Assembly (NCBI GenBank): GCA_001179505.1
Contig: CDMY01000224.1
Location: forward strand, 62,001-126,000
Direction: 5' to 3'
DNA: 64,000 nucleotides
DNA from: Vitrella brassicaformis
Taxonomy: Eukaryota; Sar; Vitrellaceae
Below, one piece after another: positions 31,721 through 43,300 of this stretch (its first letter is position 1; every line of letters starts with the position of its first letter). The position numbers and the translations under genes are program-made. The notes under the pieces are model-generated. The model had not been told where the DNA came from, did no database searches, and saw nothing but the letters and a program-made list of their open reading frames with translations.

Positions 31721-34669
31721 ATGGTGAGCGCTGACTTCGAGCGCAACCGTCTCGTCACATGGAAGAGCCTGACAGAGGACGACCATGGTAGGAAGGACCA
31801 GCTCACGGACGTGAAAGGAAGCCTTTCTGGGAGAGGGAGACCATTGGATTCTCTCCTTGGTGTCGTTCGTTGCAGCTCGCGTGGTCACGTCCGCGGTATT
31901 CTTCTGCACGGCCGTGTACCTGATCTACTCAATGGCAAGCGCATCATGTAGACAGGCGGCTGCACGAAGCCAAGGCCCCACCTCTGTGTGTCCTCCTCAC
32001 GTGGCTTGAGTGTGCAGGGCAACACGCACAAGCGCATGATCCGGCAGCCTGTGGAGTTGAGGCTGCAGTTCTGTCTCATCCTCAATGTCTACGTCTGCTG
32101 GTACGCACGCCCGACTGGTTTTCCTCAATCGCCTTATTCGCGAACTAGCCTAGCCTAGCCTGTAATGTGTGTATGCGTCGGTGTCTCTCTGCGTGTGTCC
32201 GTCGTGTCAGGACGTCCGCGCTATTCGCGTGGATTGCTATGGGAAACATGGATGACAGCACGTAAGGAAGGAAGGACTCCATCCAGTACGTATTATTGCC
32301 GTCTGTGACAAGACAGGTCATCTCATCAATGTGTGTGTGTGTGTGTGTGTCTGTGTGTTGTTACCTACCTGCAGGACCGGCGACGTGTCTAAGTACGTCG
32401 AATGGCTGTTGACGTGCCCCGTCATGCAGTACCAGATGGTCGTGTTGGCTGGGACCAAAGTCAACCCACGGCGCAAGTTCGAGGCCCCGATGGTGACGGC
32501 CTGCATGCTTCTCAGCGGCATGACGGCCAGCCTGATGGCCAACAGAATTGTCAAGATGGCCTTCTTCATGGTGGGTGTTGGGTTTTTGGTGTGGCTAATC
32601 ACAATCATCAACGGGCTGATCATGGAGCACACCGACGGCCGGGAGAGCCTGCTGCAGGGCCGCGGATACCACCGCATCGTCGTCTGCACCTTGGTCACCA
32701 GCTGGTTCCCCTTTCCGCTCTTCTGGTCGGTGAGACAGTCAGACACCCGGACCTGCACCACACCACCGGACACCACCATGCGCACTCACTGTGTCTCCTT
32801 GTCTCTCTGCCCGCCCGCCCGCCTGCCTGCCTGTCTGTCTGTCTGTCTGTCTGTCTCTCATTCAGGCTGGTGTCTGCTGATGGGTTTGCTCTCGCGAGAG
32901 GGGGCCGCATCAGACTTGCACTGACCATCCTTAACGCCTCAGCCAAGATAGGATTTATCCTGTAGGCACACGCGGGACGGCAGGTCCCGACTCATGCGGA
33001 TGGATGAGTGGACTGGCGAGATCTTCCCNNNNNNNNNNNNNNNNNNNNNNNNNNNNNNNNNNNNNNNNNNNNNNNNNNNNNNNNNNNNNNNNNNNNNNNN
33101 NNNNNNNNNNNNNNNNNNNNNNNNNNNNNNNNNNNNNNNNNNNNNNNNNNNNNNNNNNNNNNNNNNNNNNNNNNNNNNNNNNNNNNNNNNNNNNNNNNNN
33201 NNNNNNNNNNNNNNNNNNNNNNNNNNNNNNNNNNNNNNNNNNNNNNNNNNNNNNNNNNNNNNNNNNNNNNNNNNNNNNNNNNNNNNNNNNNNNNNNNNNN
33301 NNNNNNNNNNNNNNNNNNNNNNNNNNNNCCCCCCCTGTAATGTGGATTGGATGCCTGTAGGTTCCTAACAATGTGCCGCAAAAAGTGGATGCGCAAGTGA
33401 GCTGAGCTGAGCTGACTCCAACGAGCTTTTCCGTCCGCAACGCACCGCGACGTCTTTTTGTGCCTGTCTGTCATCTCATCAATCAGTGCGATAGCCAAGC
33501 GGAACCTGTCGCGGCAGCTGAGCAGGTCCAAATTCAACATCGACGTCGTCTCAGACCTGGACCAAGTAAGCGACGAGGGGAAGGGCAGCAACGCACCCCA
33601 CACCACACCACCACTGCTGCCACGTCTGTCTGTCTGTGTGCGTGTGCAGGGACTGATGGGTGCGATCGAGGAGTTCGTCGGCGCCAAGGAACACGACAAG
33701 GATGACGTAGGCAGACAGACATGCGCACATCCATCCATCCATCCATTCATTGTGTCGCGTCAATGGATGGCGTGTGTATGGTCGGTATGCATCACTGCAG
33801 ATAGAGCCGCCCATCCAGATGTTCATCGAGGACTGGAGCCTGGGAAACCGAAAGGAACTCAGCAATGCAATCTTTCACTTCATCAAAGCCAACCGGTCAG
33901 CCCCCCACTTACTGACTCACAAACACACACACGCACACACACACACACGCGTCCGCGCGCGCGCAGAGAGACACACGCAGAGAGACATTGCCTGCGGCTG
34001 GCCGCCTCCCCTCCCTGCAGGTCCAAAGTCGACATGTCTCAGTCCCACAAGGCCTTCCGTGGCGACGACGACCTTGACGATGGCGACGGCTACAGCGAGG
34101 CCCTCGCCAACGAGGGAGTGGACGACCCACCGGCTTCCCATCATTCTCAGTCCCACCCCCACAACCCCCCCAAGCATGGCCCCACCGCCAGCACAAGCCT
34201 GCAGCACTCACAGTCGGGCCACTTGGACACCAAACAGACGCAGGGGTCACATCCCAAGGTGAGCAGCGGGAGGCGGACCAAGAGAGCTGGATCACTGACA
34301 CGCTTCGATCTCAGTGGGACCACAAACATCAACACATCCAAAGGCAGCAGCAGCGGTGCTAGTGCCATCAAGCAGCAGCACCATCAACAGCAGAGGGGCC
34401 GCAGCAGCAGCAGTGCATCGCTTGGCGGGGGTGGGGGGCGGCTGCATAGGAGTGATAGCAACGTGTCTCACAACCATGCAAACGTCAATGACGAGAATGA
34501 CGACGATCGTGCGTTGCCTGTATTGCCGGCCAAGAAGGCATTGGGTGTTAGCTCTGGTGTAGTGGGTGGCGGGTTAGGAAGTGGGAAGGTAGCTATGGCG
34601 GTGGCCTCGCCTACTGGGTCGTACCATGCCGACCTCCTCCCGGTCATGCAGGGAGACCAAGACGACTGA
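31721..34669 (+). CDS. Type-1 (microbial) rhodopsin with channelrhodopsin-like helix C and long C-terminal tail
   Basis: Eleven exons join in phase to 557 residues: 31721-31787, 31876-31985, 32018-32100, 32211-32261, 32375-32725, 32866-32961, 33361-33396, 33487-33565, 33650-33706, 33801-33895, 34021-34669. Seven hydrophobic helices fit residues about 25-260. Helix C is KYVEWLLTCP (E113 at the D85 position of bacteriorhodopsin, T117, C118). Helix F is SWFPFPLFWL (W214, F217, P218, W221). Helix G is LNASAKIGFIL with K248 as the retinal Schiff-base lysine and N244 where most rhodopsins have Asp. K110 replaces the conserved Arg, and Q124 sits at the proton-donor site. A hydrophilic tail of about 295 residues follows, rich in Ser, Gln, His and Asp. 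A light-gated channel or sensor is more likely than a proton pump. Confidence 0.85.
33029..33328. other. Assembly gap (300 N)
   Basis: 300 unknown bases, probably a placeholder length. It falls between rhodopsin exons six (ends 32961) and seven (starts 33361), whose flanking splice sites and phases match, so the gap appears to be inside one intron. Confidence 0.97.
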
Positions 34670-37600
34670 CTGACCGACTGACTGACTGACTAGACGGAGG
34701 GAGCAATGGGGGGCTGGGTGGTGGGGTGGGTGTGTTCGTGTGTGTGTTGAGTAGTCAGTTGTTCACACTGCCTTGGCTTCCATAGTCGCTAGTTACCCGC
34801 GTGTGTGAGGTATCTGCTTCTCAAGTAGTTCTCAAGTAGACGGACATCACATATCACATCCGCGTGCATGGCGTTTATCAGCCATCGATTGTCTGTCTGT
34901 ATCGGCGTCTGGTCATCAAATGTTGGTTGTTTCGTCTAGTCTATTGGCTGGCTGCGCTGCAAAGCAGCCCACAGTGGCCGGCCGGAGCCGGCCTCTGGTG
35001 CGTGATTGCGTGATTGCGTCCTACCATCAGCAAGTACATTTGGTCCGTGTGTCTCTCTATCTTTCTATCCTCTCTTGTTCGTGTCCCGCCCCATTGCAAT
35101 GCATTGCAACCACACCACATGCCGTCCGCGTGTCGTGCCCACTGCCCCCCAGAAAGAAGAAACAAAACACTGACTGACTGACTGATGTATACGAAATCGG
35201 ACACGTGCCTGCTGACTGCTGACTTGACTGCAGTGTGTGTGTGTGAGTGAGTGTGAGTGGATGAATCGACTCCCCCATCCGTCCATTCCGATCTCCAATC
35301 CCGTGCACCGAAGGGCACCCAAGCAAGCTGAACGCACGCACGCACCTTTACTCCCACACGGCTGGCCGACTACTGATCGCCTGGACAATCAAACAGGCAG
35401 ACAGTGGCTGCCCGGCCGTGTGTTTGGGGGAGGGGGGCGGCCCAGCCCATGGCAGGGAGGCTGCTGAAAAACTCCTGTGAGTATCCTGTCTGCATGTACG
35501 TGTGAGTCTCGAGGAAGTCAGCACGGATTGACGAGCCGTTCATAACGAACGCAAACACATGTGTTCCTCCCTCCATTTGCCCCTTGAAAACGAACGAGTG
35601 GGCGGCCGAGGCTCGCCACTGCACACTCAGGCGGCCCATGGATCCCACCGACCCAGCCCAAGCCAAGCAGACACAACAAATCGCCACCACACGTACACGA
35701 CACACGAATCTTCACCGACCCAACAGGCAGACACGCACTCATGGACACACACAAACACACACACACACACAGAGGTCGGTCGGTCGGCTGCGCTGCATCA
35801 AACGTTTGAGAAAGGAAGCAGATGGATGGATGGATGGATGGGTCAAACCAAACCTGACTGACTCTACGCGGCTGTGCTGTGGATGGGGCAAAAAGTCTGA
35901 TCTGTCTGTCGACAGATCAGCTGCATTACTCAAATCACTCACACACACAACACACACTCACACGCAACGCAACACACATATATATAAATGTGAGTCATGC
36001 AGGCAGGCAGGCAGGCGTGTAGACCGTCCGCCCTTCCGCCGTGTGTCTGCCTCCTTTGTGTCAGTCGACAGGCAGTCACATCGCGGACGGACGGACGAAC
36101 AGACAGACAGACAGACTTCATTCACTCTTCCATTCACTACACACACACATAGTCACACACACATAGTCACCCAGTCCCTCCACGAAAAAGCCTGTGGATG
36201 GGACCGTCTGGAAAAAAAGCGGCGCCAGGGCACACCCAACAAACAGCACGAGCGCGTCGACTAGAGGGGAGGGGGTATCCACGCTGGGATGACAGACAGA
36301 CGGGAAGGAGGAACGAGAGAGGGGCTTGAGGATGCGATGCCACAATTCAACGAGAAGAATGGGTGTCCAGGCCAGCCAGGCACACACTGAATGAGATGAG
36401 AGGGACCTACAACAAGACTGGCTTACGTATACATGGCAAGTAGTGAGTCAGTGAGAGAGGAAGGGAAGAGCCAAGCCTTTCTCGAGATAGCGAGCGAGAG
36501 CATCAATCTCAAGACACATACAGCTCAAATCGTCCTTGTTACTTACCCACACCCGGCCCGGCGGCTTCACACACACTCACACATATGCAAGGAAACAAGA
36601 CACATGAACGAACACGTGAAGGAAGGATGACTACCTACCTGTCAGCCTGCGATCTGACCTGCACACCACACACACGCGAGCTGCCACCATGCACACACAC
36701 ATTCACACACACACGGACGGACAGACAGACGGACAGACAGTACCTACTTGTGACCATCAAGGCACGAATCAATGAATGGAGGGAGGAAGTGAGAGAGCAG
36801 TGCAGTGTTTACCTATTTGTTAGACCTACATACCATACTCCCCTGCGTGCCTGTCTGGTTGCTGCGCGTCGTCGACTTCAAATGTGTGACAACCGACACA
36901 CCGCACCGCACCGCAGACGTAGGACACATCACATGCACGCCCCGCTCCTGTCTGTGCGGAATGCGACTGACTGACTGCACCCACAGCCGACACAGAATAC
37001 CTACTTGGGGGCGGGGTGAGGGCAATCGATACAGGGACGGAAGCACACGCCGGCACACACACACACACACACACAGAAAGAGAGAGAGAGAGAGAGAGAA
37101 AGGTCGCTCACGCAGGAGCGCCCCTGCGTGTGTGGCGATTAGGCACCCACCCTCATCAGCAGACAGGCGTAGACACATGAATCAGTAGGCACACACACAC
37201 ATACACACACATACACACACATACACCCAAACAAACATCACGGTTTAGATAGCACAGCGCACGGACACATAATGACGCACACAGAAGGAAGAAGTGCACG
37301 GCGCACTTGTGTGTATGGGTGCATGAGGTGGATGTGTGCTGCAAGCCTTACTGACTGAGCGGACCAACAGCAACAAGAGGGGATGAGATAAGGGGCCTGC
37401 TGTGTGTGCGATAGATAGTTGCGTCTTCACCCTTCACATACGAGGCAGGCAATGCAGGCAGGCAGGCAGGCAGGGCGGATCAGCCGGTCTCTCAGCTGAA
37501 ATGGCCCTGCTATCTATCTGGACAGACGAGATACATGGCCCAATCACATCATACCCCACCACACCACACGTCACACCACGCACAGACAGGCAGACGGACA

Positions 37601-38404
37601 TGAAGGTCCCCATCCCCCATCGCGTCTCTATCTCCTTCTCTCTTGCCCCATTAAGCATGGCCAAAGCTCCCGAGCCCCGGCATTTACTCACACACTCATT
37701 CACTCGGCAGTCAGTGTGCGTCTCCCGTCCCCCCAACCGCCACACACTCACGCCACGGTTGCTCGCTTCAGACCTGTATGTGTGGCGTAGTACACACGCA
37801 CGCCGACCCACGTCAGACATCAGAGGGAGGGACGCACGGAGCAGCCAGCACCAATTAGCAGATAGAGAGGCAGATGGACAGATAGCCACGTACACATCAC
37901 ACACGCACACACAGGCGTGGCGTGAGTAAACAGGGGTGGGTCGTCAAGGGCGCCCGTCGTCGTGCCCACCAGTGTCATGGACCCGTATCATCCGCGGCTC
38001 AGGCAGACAGACAGACAGGCAGGCAGACATTGCCTCCTTCTCCCTCTCCCCTCCCCCTCCCCTCTCTCTCTCTTACACACAGGCAGTCAGTCATCCGCAA
38101 GCCACACGTCTCTTCTCGCTGCCTCTGGCACTCACACAACACGCCCACACATCCATCCATCTACACCCACACCCACACACAAGACGACACGACACAAGGC
38201 CGCATTGACGTGTGTGTGTGTGTGTGGATGTTTGTATGGGTGACCGGGACACACATGAGAGGCCTGGACTCTTGAAGGGAGGGAGGGAGGGAGGGAGGAC
38301 GAGCATACATCAAAGGCCCCAAACACACACACACAGACTTGCCCCCTCGGCCTCCCCTCCCAGCCCCCAGGCCCTCCCTCCCCACATTCACCCCCGCACC
38401 TCAC
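34670..38404. other. Spacer with many microsatellites; one possible minus-strand exon
   Basis: CA/TG, GACA, CATC and GGGA repeats dominate (for example near 35754-35771, 37049-37101, 38275-38297). One stretch, about 35645-35370 on the minus strand, follows a good acceptor and reads WRASAAHSFVFKGQMEGG then HVFAFVMNGSSIRADFLE to a stop at 35370. Another, 36370-36170 minus, is hydrophobic (LVDALVLFVGCALAPLFF). They may belong to an unresolved gene. Confidence 0.4.
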
Positions 38405-40177
38405 CTATCTGTGAATGTGGGTGAGAGAGGGAGTGCGTGTGCGTGTGCGTGTGCGTGTGCGTGTGTGTCTGCCACTGCCCCGCTCCCCATCCCTCTCGAC
38501 GGTCGCCACATACGGCAGGCCCCGACGACGCAGCAACAGAAACGGCACCGACACCACCTCCTTAGCGCCACCACCAACAGCAGCGGCAGCAGCAGCGGCA
38601 CAAGCACACCCACCCTCCTCAAGATCGTCATCGCTCAACTCGAGTTGGTGGAGGGATGACGAACTGGCGGCCGTCGAGGGCGTGTCCATGGCGTGGAGGA
38701 GGATGCACTTGGGTGTGGGCGTGCTGCTGGCCGACGAGATCGGTGTGGGTGTGAGTGCCGTGGCTGTGGGTGTGTTGCTGGCGGAGGGAGTGGTGGTTGA
38801 CGAGTGGGGGGAGTGTGAGTGTGAGTGGCTGGGGCTTGGGGGGAGGGGCCCCGGTGGCGGTGGGGGTGGGGGCAGGAGGGAGGCTACGGGGATGCCGTGG
38901 TCACCTGTCACTGCTATCCTTGGCCTGACACACACACAACCAAACCACACAGCACACACATGACATGGTGTGGCCAGCCATAGCTACACACACGTAGAGA
39001 GAGAGACCTCCTTACTTACCGTGAGTCTGTGCGGACCCTGCGTTTGCACTTGTACTGTTTCTTGTGTGGGTGATGGAAGTGGCAGAAGCTGCACGAGGCG
39101 CCGTTCATGCAGCCCTTGGTCCAGTAGAACACGCACTGCTTGCAGCTACCCAGCAGATGATACGCGCTCCCTACAACCAAGTTTACCACATCGACGCATG
39201 GAACCAACACACTCACACACAAACATCCCTCCCATCCGCCCACACCACTCCCACCTGTCTGTGCCGTGCCAACGTAACGTACCAGGATTGATGGGTACGA
39301 TGTGGTCATAGTCGCCGTAGCTGATCTTGCCGAGGTCCCCCTCCACCTCCTCAAACCACAACACACGCATCCGGTGACGCGCACAGAAATCCAGACGCTC
39401 CTGCATCGACGCAGATGGGCTGGGTGAGGGGGAAGGGGAGGTGCCACCCGGCAGGTCTGCAGGGCTGTCGCCCTCGTCGTCGGTGTCGTCGCAGAGGAGG
39501 GCCTCGGTGGGGGTCCTCTGGGGTGTCTTGTGGGCGCTGATGGTGCCGCTCTTGTTCTTGTGCTTCTTGCGTCTGCGCTTCTTGGAGGAGGATGACTCGA
39601 CCGTCGAGGGGGTCTCGGGGTGGCAGCAATCTGCAGACATGGTATGGCATGGTGGATTGACAACAAAGGTTTGTGCCTGCCTGCCTGCCAGTCGTCTCTC
39701 TCTCTCTCACTGACCGCCGTTCTCTCCGTCCGTGTCATGGTGTTGCTTGAGCAGAGGCGGCAGCATCGCCTTGCCCTCCTGCTCCTGTCCCTGCCCTTCC
39801 CCCTCCCCCTCCCCGTGGTGGTCTGCCGCTTGCTGCTCCTGCTGCTGCTCCATGGCCCGGAACTCCCAGTACATGGCAGTGTCGTCACGGAGCCGCGCCA
39901 TGCCCTCCCTTCTCGCGACAGCCATGCACTCAGACGCGGCCACGCTGTGCATCAAGATGGTGGCATTGCGGGCGAAGGGGTCACAGTGGTGCAAGTGGTC
40001 CTGCTGGTGGTGGTGCGGGGCGTCTGTGATTGTGCGTGGCGAGAGTGAGAGGCATCTGCGTCTTGCGGATGCGGGGAGGGGGCTGCGGATGCTGATGAAG
40101 GTGTTGCGGACGCTGCCCTTGAGCCATGACGTCTGCCCATCCAACACAGACGACTCGGAGGGGGTGAGGAAATACAT
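38405..40177 (-). CDS. Single CCCH-type zinc-finger protein
   Basis: Four exons in phase: 40177-39715, 39630-39283, about 39177-39018, and from about 38933 to the stop at 38405. The first ATG in frame is at 40177 (MYFLTPSESS). The first exon has SVRNTFISIRS and a Gln/Gly/Glu-rich end; the second a Lys/Arg-rich nuclear-localisation-like stretch (KKRRRKKHKNK) and LGKISYGDYDHIVPINPG. Exon three carries GSCKQCVFYWTKGCMNGASC followed by SFCHFHH, a C-x7-C-x5-C-x3-H finger of the type common in alveolates, likely RNA-binding. The tail is Pro/Ser/Thr-rich. It lies divergent from the CstF77 gene with 158 bp between starts. Confidence 0.75.
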
Positions 40178-40294
40178 GACGAGGGATAGCCGACAATGAC
40201 AATCGAAAGATCTATCTTCTGCCAGGGTGTGGGAGTCTGGATGCCCCAATCAGCGGTACCTGCCCCGTGGTTTTGACGCGGCCCTTCCCAGCTA

Positions 40295-40303
40295 AGCTCG
40301 CAG
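40295..40303 (+). promoter_or_regulatory. AGCTCGCAG motif upstream of the CstF77 gene
   Basis: Exact 9-mer 32 bp before the ATG at 40335, extended as AGCTCGCAGATCTGCG and followed by a second CAGATCTGCC. It lies in the divergent promoter shared with the CCCH gene. Confidence 0.5.
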
Positions 40304-40334
40304 ATCTGCGTCCCAGATCTGCCTTCATTTGGCC

Positions 40335-43300
40335 ATGGACGACGACGTCACCATGGACGGCGAGGACGCCGGTCCATCACGGGCTCAAGGCGATAAGCGC
40401 AAGGCAGCAGCTGAGGCACCATCTGCAGCAGCAGCGCCGCAACAGCAGCAGCGGCATCCTCCTGCCAGCGCCAAGAAGAAGTCGTCAGCGGTGTCGCGTG
40501 CCGAGGGTGCCATTGACAGGAACCCCTACGACTGGAAGGCATGGGACACTCTGGTGGAGGAGGTGCCCTCACACGACCTCTTCGAACGCGTCCTTGAGGT
40601 CTTCCCAAACGCGGTCAGCCAGCCAGCCAGGCAGGCAGGCAGCCTTGATGGATGGCGGATTGTGAACGAACGAGCGAATGCACTCATCTCATCTCATCTG
40701 TGTGTATGTGATGTGGTGGGCTGACTTGACTGGCGTCCGTCGTGTCAGGTTCGTTATTGGCTCCGCTATGCGCGGTGGCTCTCCGGGCAGGTACCAGTGC
40801 CAGCAGCAGCAGGAGAAGCAGCGGCGCCTGAGGCCAAGAGGGCACGGGTGGATGAGCAGACCGACAACGGAGACAAAGAAGCTCATGCAGAGGCGACGGA
40901 TGGGCCGCGGAGAGAAGCCATCGGGCGTGTGCTCGACGTTTACAGCCGTGCGGTGGCCGTCTGTCCGTCTGCCGGTCACCACACCACACCACACCAAGTC
41001 ATGGACGGACGTGGAATCGGGTGGTGCATCTCACTCTCTCTCTCTCTGTGTCTGTGCAGAGCTGTGGCGCGCCTACATCGACTTCGTGTGCACCTGCCCG
41101 GCAGACACCTTTCCCACCACAGCCACAGAGCCCCCCAACGACCACCACCACCAGACGCAGCCGCAGCACCCGCAGCAGCCGGCCACCGCCGGCCCATCCC
41201 ATTATGGGTATTCCTTTTTGTTCGGTTTGCTGAACACCGCTGTGGATGAGGTGGGGGCCACGCCGCAGTCGTTCGACCTCTATGCCGCACTTCTCTCGCT
41301 GCTCGTCCGTATCTATAACTCAGCACTGCTGCAGGTACGTATGTCTGTCCGTCGGTCGCACACCAAGGATGGATAAGACAACAAACAAGGCAGGCAGGCA
41401 GGCAGGCACAACGCTGCATGCCGTGTTTCTCTTTCCTCGCTCTATGTATGTATGTGTTTCTTTCAGTCCGGGACGACAGAAGGGCTCCTCCTCGACCCAT
41501 TCGGACCGGTCAGCACACCACAGCACAGCACATCGCCTGACACACAATGTACGTTTCTCCTTCTCTCAGCTGTCGGTGGGCAAGTTCGGCCGTCCTCTGA
41601 GGTCGCGTGAGGACATAGCGGACCGGCTGTCGCGGGCTGCGAGGGAGTCAGAGAGCAAGGGCGGCGGCGAGGACCCCACGGGAGGGCTGCCCGAGGGGCT
41701 GCCGGCTAACGAGGTGGAGAGGGATGAGCTGGGAATGCTCAAGGCTGAGGCCTCCGTCAACGACATCAGACGACGGACACAAATGGTCGGACGGACGGAC
41801 GGACGATGGGTGGTTCCTGCCATCGGATGGAGCGGGATGGATGGTGCTCTTCTCACTCACTCGTGTGTGTGACCGTGTGTGCGACAGTGGTTGAGCACGC
41901 CGTGTGGGGCGTTGGACAAGGTGTGGGGCGCATACTGCCAGTTCGAGAAGAACCTCAACAAGCAGCTGGTGCGGACGGACGGCGGGAGAGGGAGAGGCGG
42001 GGAGGGACTCCGTAGGTGTGTGTGTGTATGTGTGTAAGCACGCTTGTTTGTGTTGGTTGTGTGTGTTCAGGCGAGTCGTCTGATAGCCGAGTGCGAGCCC
42101 GTCTACCAGGCAGCCGGTGCCATCACTAGGGTGAGACAGACAGACAGACAGACAGCAAAGAGAAGGTGCAGTCAGTCGGATAGAGACCAGACCGATGTCT
42201 GCGCATTTGTGTGGGTCATTCATCTTCATTTGTTGAACGATTGGTTCTCCACACAGGAGGTGCAGGGGCTGTACAGCAAGGTGGACATGCTGCGGCCGTC
42301 CGTACCGATCACAGCCGACAATGCCGCTAACCAGAAGGTCAGTCAACCGGACAACATACAAAGACCCCACACCCGCGTCGCGTGTGGGTGGAGTGGATCC
42401 CGTCCGTCCATTTTGTCCGTATTTACGTCTTATGTGTGTGCAGTCCCTGCGTGAGAGCTGGGAGGCCATCATTGCCTTCGAGAAGGACAACCCCATGCAG
42501 CTCGCCGTAAGTGCAGTGAGTCCACTTCACTTCCCACCGATCTGATCTGTCTGCCCGCTCACACCACACCAAGTCTGACTGACACTATTGACCGTACCCA
42601 TTTCTGTGTCTGTCTGTGTGTCAGGAGGCGTCTCTGGTTCAGCGTGTGATGACTACGCTGCAGAGTGCGGTGATGTGTGGGTGTGCGTACCACCCCGACA
42701 TCTGGCTCACCTTCCTCCACTTCCTCAACAAACACCAAATGCGCGACAAAGGTGGGTCGGTCGGGTCGATGGGAGGGAGGGAGGGAGGGCTGGGTGGATG
42801 ATGCACACAACACAACCGCCTGCACTGCACTTATCCTATCCAGCGATTGAGTGTCTGCGTCGCGGCATTGAGCTCTTCCTCCCACACGATGGTGACACAC
42901 ACACACACAGACACGCTTGCCCGTTGGATGGATGAATGGATGGATGCGTCCAACTTGCTTCATTCCTTCGGTGCTGTGCTCGGTCGTGCTGCACACACTG
43001 CAGAGCTGTTGCGTCTCGTCCTGGCCGACTCACTCGAAGAACAAGGCGACCTCGAGGTCAGCTCACTCAGCAAACCAGCCATCCCATCAACACCCACCCA
43101 ACTAACCCCTTGTGTTGTTTGTGTGTGCCTACCCCATCTATCCCCCAGGGCGCACTGCAAGCCTATGAGGGCCTGATGCAGAGCGTCCTGGTGCTGCACG
43201 ACGAGGACCCCAGTGCTGCCGCCATCGCAAGGTCACTCGCACCCGCCATGGCCCCAGCCACCGGCAGGCGGCCGATGGACAAGGGCGAGGAGGGGCCGGG

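Noticed and set aside
32700-32870. Donor at TCG|GTGAGA for the rhodopsin helix-F intron
   Set aside because: It gives a stop right after the acceptor. The donor three bases earlier (TG|GTCGGTG) keeps frame and yields the conserved FWLVSADG.
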